Part shown: in pieces, positions 16,040-24,480 of the stretch
Layout: each line of letters starts with the position of its first letter
Position numbering within the stretch: the stretch's first letter is position 1
DNA from: Candidatus Chloroheliaceae bacterium
GTDB lineage: Bacteria > Chloroflexota > Chloroflexia > Chloroheliales > Chloroheliaceae
Reading direction: 5' to 3'
Assembly (NCBI GenBank): GCA_013390945.1
Contig: JACAUC010000022.1
Span: forward strand, 1 to 38,225
DNA: 38,225 nt
Notes under the pieces: generated by a model
Seen by the model: the letters and a program-made list of their open reading frames with translations, nothing else
Databases searched by the model: none
Told to the model about the DNA's origin: nothing
Position numbers and translations under genes: made by a program

Positions 16040-16477
16040 GTGAGAATCGTGGTTGGAAGTGACGAACAGACTCCATTAACCGACTTTTTAATCGCAGAAT
16101 TGGAAAGGCGCGGACATATTCCTGTACCGATTGGACCACTCAACCCAATCGGGAGTGAAGATGAGCGCAAAGAGCAATGGACCGAAGTAGGTCGGAGAGT
16201 GGGCGAAATGGTGGCTTCAGGCGCGGTATCGCAGGGCGTGGTCTGTTGTTGGACAGGCACGGGAGTTTCGATTGCCGCTAACAAAGTACCGGGTATTCGA
16301 GCGGCCCTGTGTAACGATGCTGAAACCGCCAGAGGTGCGCGAAAATGGAATGATGCCAATGTGTTAGCACTCAGCTTGCGGCTTACCTCTCAACAGATTG
16401 CTAAGGAGATTCTGGATGGTTGGCTTGAGACTAGCTTTGACGAGAGCGAGCGGGCTAACGTGGCTTGCCTATTTTGA
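16040..16477 (+). CDS. RpiB/LacA/LacB family sugar-phosphate isomerase
   Basis: Predicted to interconvert aldo- and keto-sugar phosphates; ribose-5-phosphate/ribulose-5-phosphate would feed the PRK reaction. The active-site cysteine is C70 in VCCWTGTGVSIAANK, and GIRAALCNDAETARGA and NDANVLALS match the family. Two histidines used by E. coli RpiB are absent: the DH pair near the N-terminus is DE (8-9), and the His before NDxNVLA is W103. So it belongs to a subgroup whose substrate may differ from ribose-5-phosphate. The start is GTG with AAGGGAG eight bases upstream. It runs 23 bp into the end of the convergent O-antigen gene. Confidence 0.82.
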   Translation: MRIVVGSDEQTPLTDFLIAELERRGHIPVPIGPLNPIGSEDERKEQWTEVGRRVGEMVASGAVSQGVVCCWTGTGVSIAANKVPGIRAALCNDAETARGARKWNDANVLALSLRLTSQQIAKEILDGWLETSFDESERANVACLF

Positions 16478-17906
16478 TCTGAGCTACCGCTAGTGCCATA
16501 AAGAGCCAGAAGAGAGCGGCCATATGTGAAAATTCGATATTGAAGAAGTAGTGATCTAAAAGACCGACGGCTAATGCTCCAACTATACCACCAGTTAGAC
16601 CTAGCAGATTGGCTTTTTGTTTCTCATCGGTCAGGCGGACAAAGTTGGCCGAAATATAGAGGAAGAATAGCACCATCACTAGCCCAAAACCTACCAACCC
16701 AACGAGACCCATTCGCTCGGCAATAGTCAGGTAGATCATCGAAACTCCTTCTTGTAAATCGGGATCAGGGGAGGTACCGAAGCCAATCCCAAACCAAGGA
16801 TAGCGTCCTACCATATCGAGGGCGTTTTGATATTCCGAGAGCCGCAGTTTGGTAGATTGGTCTTCCATGGCTAACCCGGCCATCAAATTGCTCCATATGA
16901 AAGTGCTTGGCAAGATTGCTGCTCCTACGGTAATAAAGGGCAGTGCGTAGAGCCAGATGCGCCGATACTTTACGGTGGCAATTAGGGCGGCTACTCCTAC
17001 CGCTCCAAGTTGCGCCCCGCGCCCATAGGTTAATAATAGCGCAGCGGAAGGGCCGAGCAGTGCCAAAATTAGAAACCCACGTCGGAAAAGGGGTTTAGTG
17101 GAAAATAGCTGGGTCAGTAGTAGCGCGATAATCAGTACCAACATTCCGCCAAAACTGTTGGGATCCACCGAGGTGCCGGTCGCACGTTGTGGTTGGGAGG
17201 CTGGGTCATCTAGGATAAAGCGCAAAATTCGTCCTTCGGTAGGATAGCCGATTCGTCCTAGTGAGACCAGTAATTGTTCCTGTAAGTCGCGGCTCAGCAA
17301 GTAGAGTCCTACTCCGATATAGCCCGCTAGTGTCCCGGCTACTATTATCGTTCGCAGTAGTTTATCTATCGCCGCTTGGGTGCGAACCAGATTAATCACC
17401 GGGAAAAAGGCTAGGATTGCTAAAATAAGCTTGAAATAGTTGTGAATATCGGTGGTGCTAAGTGTTTGGAAACCCAAAAGTAACGCGAAAAAACTTAAAC
17501 CGATTAAAAGAAAGATTGACCAGTCAAAAGGACTGCTCACTAGTTTCTCGTCTTCGCGCCATGTTGGTGAACCTAGCCGCAGCAGCCACGCCACAAAAAG
17601 GAGTATTAGGCTGGCCTCCAGCAGAGTAAAGGTTAGGCCCACTTGCACCGGAATAACCCCAAAGGGTAGGAGGCAGGTGATTACTATGGCGACATTTAGG
17701 GTAAAGCGGGGCCGAGCCAACATTAACCCACCAATTAGCAGACCCGCGATTAGGATAAAGCCTATCAAGGGGTTGGGCAAAGCCACCACCATCAGACCGC
17801 CGACTATGCCTAAAGCCACTGCCAGTAAAGTGTAGAGGGCTGGCTTGCGCCACTCTTCTATTTGTATTGGACTAACCCGCCACTCGCGCCTTGGCAAAAG
17901 ACTCAA
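16455..17906 (-). CDS. O-antigen ligase/polymerase family membrane protein
   Basis: An integral membrane protein with about 11-13 predicted membrane segments, from VALGIVGGLMVVALP near residue 30 to the end. The long external loop and the segments LLLTYGRGAQLGAVG and RLSEYQNALDMVGRYPWFGIGFG are characteristic of WaaL/Wzy-like (Wzy_C) proteins, which join or polymerise undecaprenyl-linked glycans. The start is TTG with AAGGAG about ten bases before it; no in-frame ATG is nearer. No other glycan genes are adjacent, so it stands alone. A possible promoter on its strand has -10 TATAAT at 18013-18018. Confidence 0.85.
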   Translation of the reverse strand: MSLLPRREWRVSPIQIEEWRKPALYTLLAVALGIVGGLMVVALPNPLIGFILIAGLLIGGLMLARPRFTLNVAIVITCLLPFGVIPVQVGLTFTLLEASLILLFVAWLLRLGSPTWREDEKLVSSPFDWSIFLLIGLSFFALLLGFQTLSTTDIHNYFKLILAILAFFPVINLVRTQAAIDKLLRTIIVAGTLAGYIGVGLYLLSRDLQEQLLVSLGRIGYPTEGRILRFILDDPASQPQRATGTSVDPNSFGGMLVLIIALLLTQLFSTKPLFRRGFLILALLGPSAALLLTYGRGAQLGAVGVAALIATVKYRRIWLYALPFITVGAAILPSTFIWSNLMAGLAMEDQSTKLRLSEYQNALDMVGRYPWFGIGFGTSPDPDLQEGVSMIYLTIAERMGLVGLVGFGLVMVLFFLYISANFVRLTDEKQKANLLGLTGGIVGALAVGLLDHYFFNIEFSHMAALFWLFMALAVAQIKIGKPR

Positions 17907-18228
17907 ATCACTTGGCTCCTTGTAGACTGGTCTTGGCCTAAACTTTAGGGCTGGTTTAGTGACCCTAGTTTAGCCTCCTGATGCTTTCAACTCTTTTACT
18001 TACCTCTCCGTAATTATAACAGACCCGGCCTGCTCTATCTAAAACCACTTCAATAGAACCCCTTGGTCAAACTGCACAAATTACCACCTTGATATTTCAG
18101 ACTTTTTCACAAGCCTTAACCTACTAAAACAGCTTGCAATTTTGGCGGTATAATAATATAGTTGAGCAGATCATACAAAATCACCAAAACCACCTAGCGT
18201 AATCAGGATCAGGAGGAATTTTCCAAAC
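17907..18228. promoter_or_regulatory. Divergent promoter region between the O-antigen gene and glnN
   Basis: On the minus strand a TATAAT (18013-18018) could serve the O-antigen gene, with only a weak TTAGAT -35 at 18 bp. On the plus strand a TATAAT (18149-18154) precedes glnN by 75 bases without a clear -35. No open frame or RNA gene is seen. Confidence 0.45.
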
Positions 18229-20466
18229 ATGACCACGACTATAGCAGGATCTGCTGCACGTCTCTGGGCGATAAACGAGGTTAGTAACCGCCAATCACGC
18301 AAATTTGACTGGCCGGTGGATGATGAAGGCCACACCTTAAAAGTTGCCGACATCTTTGGCTGTAACACCTTCAACAACAAGACGATGAAGGAAAAACTGC
18401 CTAAAAAGGTTTACCATAAACTGCAAGAAACTATCAAGCACGGTAAAAATCTAGATAAATCACTGGCCGAGACGGTGGCTCACGCCGTGAAAGAATGGGC
18501 TTTGGAAAAAGGTGCGACCCATTTTTGCCACTGGTTTCAGCCTCAAACTGGCCTGACCGCCGAGAAGCACGATGCTTTTCTAAGTTTCGATGATGACGGA
18601 CAACCCATTGATCGGTTTAGTGGCTCGCAATTGATCCAGAGTGAGCCGGACGCTTCTAGCTTCCCCTCTGGTGGGATGCGTTCTACTTTTGAAGCTCGCG
18701 GCTACACTGCTTGGGATCCTTCCAGTCCTATCTTTATTATGGACGAACCCAACGGCAAGACCCTTTGTGTTCCCTCGGTCTTTATCTCTTACTACGGTCA
18801 CGCCCTCGATCAGAAGGCACCCTTGCTGCGCTCGATGGAGACCTTGAATGAAAAAGCTTTGGAGGTCTTAAAGCTCTTTGGCAATGAGGGTGTTGTACGA
18901 GTAACTCCTACGGTTGGTCCTGAGCAAGAATATTTTTTGATTGACCAAGCTTTCTACGCCTTGCGTCCTGATCTGGTTTCTGCGGGTCGTACCCTAATCG
19001 GTGGTAAGCCACCAAAGGGTCAAGAGCTAGAAGATCACTACTTTGGTTCGATTAAGGATCGCGTCCAAGCTTTTATGCAGGAAGCTGAATTTGAGCTTTA
19101 CAAGCTAGGTGTCCCGATCAAAACCCGTCACAATGAGGTTGCTCCCAGCCAGTTTGAAACCGCGCCGATTTTCGAAGAGGCTAACATTGCTGCCGACCAC
19201 AATCAGTTGACCATGGAGATTTTCCGTTCGGTGGCCCGGCTACACAACCTTACCCTGCTGCTCCACGAAAAACCTTTCGCTGGGGTGAACGGCAGTGGCA
19301 AGCACAATAACTGGTCAATTCAGGATTCGGACGGCAATAACTTGCTGGAACCTGGAAGTACCCCCACCCAGAACCTCCAGTTCCTTGTCTTCCTGACTGC
19401 CACGCTTAAAGCGGTACACCAGCGGGCGGGGTTGCTACGGGCTGCCATTGCTAGTGCTGGAAACGACCACCGCTTAGGTGCTAACGAGGCTCCTCCGGCG
19501 ATTATCTCGGTCTTCTTGGGTGAGCAATTGACTGCCATCCTAGATAATATTGAGGCTAATGGTAAGCCCGCCGAAGATTCTACCGAAGCTCGCATTATTG
19601 CCCTAGGTATTTCAAAGCTACCCGATGTACAACGCGATCACACTGACCGCAACCGGACTTCACCTTTTGCCTTTACGGGCAACAAATTTGAGTTCCGGGC
19701 GGTGGCTTCTTCAGCCTCCATCTCCTTGCCGATGGCCTTCCTTAATGCGGCGGTAGCCGATGCACTGGAAGAGATTCATGGTAAAATTACAGGGCTGGTC
19801 AGCGAGGGAGTCGAGTTTAAGAAGGCCGTAATGGATGTGGTACGGCAAACCGTTATCGAGACCAAGGCGATTCGGTTTGAGGGCAATAACTACGCGGCTG
19901 AATGGGTAGAAGAGGCCGAAAAACGGGGTTTACCGAATTTGCGTAAATCACCAGAAGCGTTGGCAGAGTTAGTTAAGCCAGAGGCGATAAAATTCCTTGC
20001 TCGCGTGGGTGTTTTTAGCGAAGAGGAAGTTCACGCTCGCTACCACGTTTTGCTGGAGCGTTATGTCAAAGACATCGAGATTGAGGTGGAAGCCCTAAAG
20101 GGTATCGCCAGTACTCAAGTCCTTCCAGCAGCTTACCAGCATCAGGAATTGCTGGCCGGTTCCATCGAAAAACTCCAAGATGTCCTTAAACTGAAAGCGG
20201 ATGTCGAACCAGCTAAGAGCCAGATTGCCAAACTAACCCTTACTGCTACTGCTATTGTAGGGTTGCAGGCGGCGGTAGAGGCATTGGAGAGCAAAGTGGG
20301 TGCTTTAGCCGAAGTAGAGGATGTTAAGGTTAAAGCTCGCGGGTTTGCCGATAACGTACTAGCCGCAATGTTAGAGGTGCGCGAGTATGCTGATCGGTTG
20401 GAGGATATTGTGGCCGACCAACTTTGGCCGCTACCCAAGTACCGCGAGATGCTCTTCCTGAGTTAG
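18229..20466 (+). CDS. glnN: Glutamine synthetase type III
   Basis: ATP-dependent amidation of glutamate. The 745-residue length is that of the GSIII family, much longer than type I (~470). The GSIII-type N-terminus (about 10-160) is followed by the catalytic barrel with metal-binding glutamates in VGPEQEYFLID (229-239), the NGSGKHNNW loop (354-362) and NRTSPFAFTGNKFEFRA (about 478-494). A GSIII C-terminal helical region with coiled segments follows. There is no adenylylation tyrosine loop of the type I enzyme in view. AGGAGG lies twelve bases before the ATG. A strong hairpin follows the stop, so it is a single-gene unit. No PII or ammonium transporter gene is adjacent. Confidence 0.96.
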   Translation: MTTTIAGSAARLWAINEVSNRQSRKFDWPVDDEGHTLKVADIFGCNTFNNKTMKEKLPKKVYHKLQETIKHGKNLDKSLAETVAHAVKEWALEKGATHFCHWFQPQTGLTAEKHDAFLSFDDDGQPIDRFSGSQLIQSEPDASSFPSGGMRSTFEARGYTAWDPSSPIFIMDEPNGKTLCVPSVFISYYGHALDQKAPLLRSMETLNEKALEVLKLFGNEGVVRVTPTVGPEQEYFLIDQAFYALRPDLVSAGRTLIGGKPPKGQELEDHYFGSIKDRVQAFMQEAEFELYKLGVPIKTRHNEVAPSQFETAPIFEEANIAADHNQLTMEIFRSVARLHNLTLLLHEKPFAGVNGSGKHNNWSIQDSDGNNLLEPGSTPTQNLQFLVFLTATLKAVHQRAGLLRAAIASAGNDHRLGANEAPPAIISVFLGEQLTAILDNIEANGKPAEDSTEARIIALGISKLPDVQRDHTDRNRTSPFAFTGNKFEFRAVASSASISLPMAFLNAAVADALEEIHGKITGLVSEGVEFKKAVMDVVRQTVIETKAIRFEGNNYAAEWVEEAEKRGLPNLRKSPEALAELVKPEAIKFLARVGVFSEEEVHARYHVLLERYVKDIEIEVEALKGIASTQVLPAAYQHQELLAGSIEKLQDVLKLKADVEPAKSQIAKLTLTATAIVGLQAAVEALESKVGALAEVEDVKVKARGFADNVLAAMLEVREYADRLEDIVADQLWPLPKYREMLFLS

Positions 20467-20508
20467 ATTACTCTGCGGAGTAGAATAGCAGCGCATCCAA
20501 AGAGAATT

Positions 20509-20539
20509 TACCCTTGGTAGTTTTAAACTACCAAGGGTA
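20509..20539 (+). terminator. Terminator after glnN
   Basis: TACCCTTGGTAGTTT (20509-20523) and AAACTACCAAGGGTA (20525-20539) are perfectly complementary over 15 bp, followed by a short T-rich run. It lies 43 bp after the glnN stop. Confidence 0.75.
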
Positions 20540-20587
20540 TTATCTTGTAAATTGGAATAAAAAATTTGGGGAAGGGATTTATTAGAT

Positions 20588-22177
20588 ATGCCACAAGAGG
20601 CTAACGTAATTACGTCACAACCTGAGCCCGTGCGAACGGCTGAAAGCTTGAAACTTTGGAAAGCTTATTTGCTGGTCTTTATTAGCAGTTCGAGTGGACT
20701 AATTATCGAATTGGTCTCAAGCCGGATTATGTCACCCTACGTAGGTAGTTCACTCTATACTTGGACGAGCGTAATCGGCATTACATTGGCCGGAATTAGC
20801 TTGGGCAACTGGTTAGGTGGGCGCTTGGCTGACCGACAAGCATCTTTCCAGCTTTTGCGTCGCCTCTATTTCTTGGGTGGCTTTGCCAGCTTGGGAATTA
20901 TTCCGCTGGTTATACCAGTAATGACCAGTGGCTATATTGTCGGCTTGCCCACCCAAGTGCGCGTGTTGGCCTCCACCTCGCTACTATTCTTTGTGCCAGG
21001 TACGCTCTTTGGTACTATTTCCCCTGTAGTCATAAAACTTTCGCTCAACGACCTAGCGACGGCAGGCAAGAAGGTTGGCTCGATTTACGCTGTATCTACG
21101 ATGGGTAGCATCGCTGGAACTTTCTCGACCGGCTTTTTGCTAATTTCACTCTTTGGCACTACCCTAATTGTCTGGGGTGTCTCCGCTCTGATGATTGCCA
21201 CCGGGGTAATCTTTTGTGTGCTTTTCAACCGGAAGAATTTACTCCGTAGCAAAGGGCTAATAGAGGCCGCCCTCGTGGTACTCCTCTTTTTGGCACTATC
21301 TATTCCACTGGCAGTGAGTGGCACACTGAACGGTACTTGCCTCAAAGAAACCGACTATTTCTGTATCCGTATCTACGATGCGATTACCCAAGACGGGCGA
21401 CCCGCCAAAGCTTTAGCTCTCGATCACCTAGTACATAATTACATTGTACCTAGCGATACCAAGACGCACGGCTATGGTTATGAGCAGGTTTATGCCGATG
21501 TGGCTCAATGGATGAGCGAGAAGCAAGAGAAAATAGATTTGCTGGTAATCGGGGCGGGAGCTTTTAGCTTTCCGCGATATATTCGGGCCAATTATGCCGA
21601 TAGCACTGTAGATGCGGTGGAGATTGACCTTGGGGTGGTTGAAGTGACTCACCAATATTTAGGGCTAGACCGCAATACCGATATAAAAATTTTTACCGAA
21701 GATGCCCGCACTTATATGAACCGTAGCAACCTGAGCGGCAAATATAGTCTGGTGCAAGGTGATGCTTTTATGGACGTGACCGTCCCCTACCACCTGACTA
21801 CTTTGGAATTTAATCGTCAGGTTAAAGCCAGCTTGCGCCCCAATGGTCTTTATATGGTAACTATGATAGAAAGCGGCACGAACGGTAAATATCTGCGGGC
21901 GTACATCCATACCCTGCGAAAAACCTTTAAGAATGTACTACTTTACACCCCCGGCCAGGTTTTAAGTAGTTCCTACCGCTCTACTTTTGTGGTAGTCGCC
22001 ACAGACCGTGATATAAGCCAGCCTCCCCAAAGTAGCTGGTCGCTTACTCCGGCAGACGAACTAAATAGCTATCTTGCCAAAGAGCCACCCTTAATTCTAA
22101 CCGATAATTATGCCCCGGTGGATAATTTGTTGCTACCGGTCGTAGACCGCGCCCTCGATGGTACTGGCAATCGTTAG
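20588..22177 (+). CDS. Membrane-bound spermidine-synthase-like protein
   Basis: The N-terminal half holds about seven hydrophobic segments (about 25-250), starting with LVFISSSSGLIIELVSSR as in MFS-like/spermidine-synthase fusion proteins. The C-terminal half is a Rossmann-type methyltransferase fold resembling spermidine synthase: VIGAGAFSFPR (about 320-330), VDAVEIDLGVVE, and QGDAFMDVTVPYHL. The glycine-rich loop and the acidic end of the second strand are kept. Aminopropyl transfer to putrescine is the family function, but membrane-fused members often have unknown substrates. GGGGAAGGG lies upstream of the ATG. A short A/T-stem terminator-like stretch with eight T follows near 22240-22260. 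Confidence 0.85.
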   Translation: MPQEANVITSQPEPVRTAESLKLWKAYLLVFISSSSGLIIELVSSRIMSPYVGSSLYTWTSVIGITLAGISLGNWLGGRLADRQASFQLLRRLYFLGGFASLGIIPLVIPVMTSGYIVGLPTQVRVLASTSLLFFVPGTLFGTISPVVIKLSLNDLATAGKKVGSIYAVSTMGSIAGTFSTGFLLISLFGTTLIVWGVSALMIATGVIFCVLFNRKNLLRSKGLIEAALVVLLFLALSIPLAVSGTLNGTCLKETDYFCIRIYDAITQDGRPAKALALDHLVHNYIVPSDTKTHGYGYEQVYADVAQWMSEKQEKIDLLVIGAGAFSFPRYIRANYADSTVDAVEIDLGVVEVTHQYLGLDRNTDIKIFTEDARTYMNRSNLSGKYSLVQGDAFMDVTVPYHLTTLEFNRQVKASLRPNGLYMVTMIESGTNGKYLRAYIHTLRKTFKNVLLYTPGQVLSSSYRSTFVVVATDRDISQPPQSSWSLTPADELNSYLAKEPPLILTDNYAPVDNLLLPVVDRALDGTGNR

Positions 22178-22279
22178 AAAATCTCTTTGGCTTTCGGCGC
22201 ACAAAGATAGTCTCGACTTTTAGAGCGAGTACTAAGGGTAAAAAAGGTCATCTTTTTTTTAGCCGAATTACTTTTAGAA

Positions 22280-22308
22280 TTGACCCTAGATTGATTGAAG
22301 TCTATACT
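22280..22308 (+). promoter_or_regulatory. Promoter of the nnrE-like/kinase pair
   Basis: TTGACC (22280-22285), 17-bp spacer, TATACT (22303-22308): close to the sigma-70 consensus. It starts transcription about 52 bases before the nnrE-like ATG. Confidence 0.7.
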
Positions 22309-22366
22309 GAATAAACGCGGTCAAAGTGCTTATCTATAGAGGTGAATTAACTAAAAGGATTACTTT

Positions 22367-23134
22367 ATGAGCGGGTCATTGACTATATCTCAAAACTCTA
22401 TACCCACACTAACCAACGAACAGATGCGTGAAGTTATTCGGATAATGGTGGAAGAATTTGGTCTTAGTCATCAAATTATGATGGAAAACGTCGGACGTAA
22501 TCTGGCTAATTTAACCCGTCGCTTGTTGGGTGGTGAACTCTTACGTCACCATGTGGCGGTATTAGTTGGTGCAGGTCATTGCGGTGCAGCAGGCTTGGCT
22601 GCGGCCCGTTTTCTCCATAATGCCGGGGCCGACTTGACTATTATACTCTCCCGCCCACCCTCCGATATGAGTCATTTGGCCTTGCATCAATATCGCATCC
22701 TCTCCCGTATTGGTGTGGCAATGACCGTACAAACTCAATTGCCCCCATTAAAGATACTCACTAGCCTCAGACAGGCCGAAATAACCCTTGATGCTCTTAT
22801 CGGTGGCGGGTTACGAGGAATTCCTACGGGAACCGAGGCTTTTTTGATTCAAGCGTTACGCCAAGTTGGAAGACCAGTGCTGGCCCTTGATTTACCTAGC
22901 GGCTTTCCTGGAGACGGTGGTCGTCCGGTTGGCCCTTTTGTAAGGGCCGAGGCTACACTGGCCCTAGCTTTGCCGCGTTTGGGACACGTTAATGCGGCGG
23001 CGGCTCCCTTTTTGGGTGAGCTTTACCTAGCCGACATCGGTGTGCCTCCAATGCTTTACCAGCGGTTAGGGTTTTCGGTGGGTTCTATTTTTAGTGTGGG
23101 CGAGATTATCTATCTGCGGAAAAAAGAAAAATGA
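22367..23134 (+). CDS. NAD(P)H-hydrate epimerase-like protein (YjeF N-terminal domain)
   Basis: The fold of NnrE, which repairs hydrated NADH/NADPH. Family motifs are LTNEQMREV, MMENVGRNLA, LDALIGGGLRG (D142) and LALDLPSGF with the catalytic aspartate D175. The signature GxGNNGGDG is changed to GAGHCGAAG (68-76): both asparagines and the aspartate are gone, so activity is uncertain. At 255 residues only the epimerase part is present. The dehydratase domain normally fused to it is absent and not next door. It shares a promoter with the following kinase-like gene, whose frame opens right after its stop. Confidence 0.78.
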   Translation: MSGSLTISQNSIPTLTNEQMREVIRIMVEEFGLSHQIMMENVGRNLANLTRRLLGGELLRHHVAVLVGAGHCGAAGLAAARFLHNAGADLTIILSRPPSDMSHLALHQYRILSRIGVAMTVQTQLPPLKILTSLRQAEITLDALIGGGLRGIPTGTEAFLIQALRQVGRPVLALDLPSGFPGDGGRPVGPFVRAEATLALALPRLGHVNAAAAPFLGELYLADIGVPPMLYQRLGFSVGSIFSVGEIIYLRKKEK

Positions 23135-23152
23135 GTGGTTCTGAGGAAAAAT

Positions 23153-24322
23153 ATGGTTAAAGGTGCTGATACACAATATTATCTAGGTATTGAAGCTACC
23201 GGGCGAACGGTGGCATTGTTGTCGGACGCAGAAGGTAATTTGCTTGGCCGGGGTCTTGCGCCGCAACCCTCAATTTATAGTGTAGTTGGTCTAGAACGTT
23301 GTTCACAAGCACTCTGGACGGCCATTGTAGCCGCTTTTGAGGTGGCAGGCTTTAATACCCGCGATCTTGCCCTTGCCGACGCAGTACTGCCCGAGGTCAC
23401 GGTCATTTGCGTGGCAATGAGCGGAGTGGAACGACCTAAAGATGAGGCGGCGGTCAAGCGTATTATTGCCAATTTCAACCTTACTCGGCGCGGCCAGCCA
23501 AATATAATTGCTACCAGCGATGCTCGCGGTGTCTTGCTGGCGGGTTCCGCCAGTGGTTTTGGCATCGCGGTCTTAGGTGGTGAAAGTGGGCTGGCCTATG
23601 CCCAAGCACCCGATGGACGTAGTGCTAGGGCGGGTGGTTGGAGTTATTTGTTGGGCGACGAAGGCAGCGCCCAATATATCGGCTTGAAGGCGGTACGTGG
23701 CGTTTTGCAGGCGGCAGATGGGCGTGGCCCTGAGACCACCCTGACCGACCTGATTGCTCAAGAATGGAAATTACCTCCCAATCGTCCCGATGTTTTGGCT
23801 GAATATGTCTATAAATTGGCTACTGCTCCTGGTACAGGAGGTAACAAAGCCCAAGTTGAGGATACTATCGAAAATTACAAGCGGGCGTTAGCCACTCTAG
23901 CTCCTCTGGTAGAACGTAGTGCTGCTAAAGGCGATAGGGTAGCTCAGCAAATTTTAGAATTGGTAGCCGAAAACTTGGCCCAAGCGGTACGAGCCGCGAT
24001 GACTCGCACCGAACTGTGGGAACAATTTCAAGCTCTTTATAGTCATGATGCTACTACCCGAGGCGTTACTACGGGCAATCTGGGTCGCCGTTCGTCCAGC
24101 TATGAATTATCGGGCAAGGCCGGGCATAGGGTGGTCGAGAGTATTGCGTTACCGTTGGCTCTTTACGGCGGAGTTATTAATAGTAGTGCTGGTGAGTTGC
24201 GCCGCCGTTTGTGCCAGCGCCTTCCCCAGTGCGGTGAACCTATCCTAGTGACCGAGCCTGCTCAGGGTGCGCTCAACCTAGCGAGACAATACCAACCGAA
24301 GGCCGAAGAGGAGATCAACTGA
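23153..24322 (+). CDS. BadF/BadG/BcrA/BcrD-type ATPase, N-acetylglucosamine kinase-like
   Basis: A sugar-kinase/actin-fold ATPase. YYLGIEATGRTVALLSDAEGN is the phosphate-1 loop, VICVAMSGVERP and SDARGVLLAG follow, and GIAVLGGESGLAYA with GGWSYLLGDEGSAQYIG is the hallmark of the GlcNAc kinase branch. The usual DGGGTKT-type first loop is replaced by EATG, an unusual loss of the aspartate. The GTG at 23135 directly after the nnrE-like stop is in frame, but the ATG at 23153 with TGAGGA six bases ahead is better. It probably phosphorylates an amino sugar from cell-wall recycling; the substrate is inferred from the family. Confidence 0.82.
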   Translation: MVKGADTQYYLGIEATGRTVALLSDAEGNLLGRGLAPQPSIYSVVGLERCSQALWTAIVAAFEVAGFNTRDLALADAVLPEVTVICVAMSGVERPKDEAAVKRIIANFNLTRRGQPNIIATSDARGVLLAGSASGFGIAVLGGESGLAYAQAPDGRSARAGGWSYLLGDEGSAQYIGLKAVRGVLQAADGRGPETTLTDLIAQEWKLPPNRPDVLAEYVYKLATAPGTGGNKAQVEDTIENYKRALATLAPLVERSAAKGDRVAQQILELVAENLAQAVRAAMTRTELWEQFQALYSHDATTRGVTTGNLGRRSSSYELSGKAGHRVVESIALPLALYGGVINSSAGELRRRLCQRLPQCGEPILVTEPAQGALNLARQYQPKAEEEIN

Positions 24323-24349
24323 CGGTAACTAGGTTACACAGTTTGTCAC

Positions 24350-24438
24350 TATCTTCTCAAAAATCTGGGTAGGGGTGTATTGCATACGCCCAATCTGAGG
24401 CGGGTTTATTCAATAAACCCCTACTTATTGAGAAGATA
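24350..24438. repeat. Dispersed palindromic repeat, copy A
   Basis: An outer dyad TATCTTCTCAA (24350-24360) with TTGAGAAGATA (24428-24438) encloses a core bounded by GTAGGGG (24369-24375) and CCCCTAC (24418-24424). Inside are two smaller palindromes, GTATTGCATAC and GGGTTTATTCAATAAACCC. The strand can fold as a three-way junction. Compared with the copy at 37905 it lies in the opposite orientation. Confidence 0.8.
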
Positions 24439-24480
24439 AGTTTGTCACCTTCTACGTATTGGAGATAGGGAGCATTGAAT

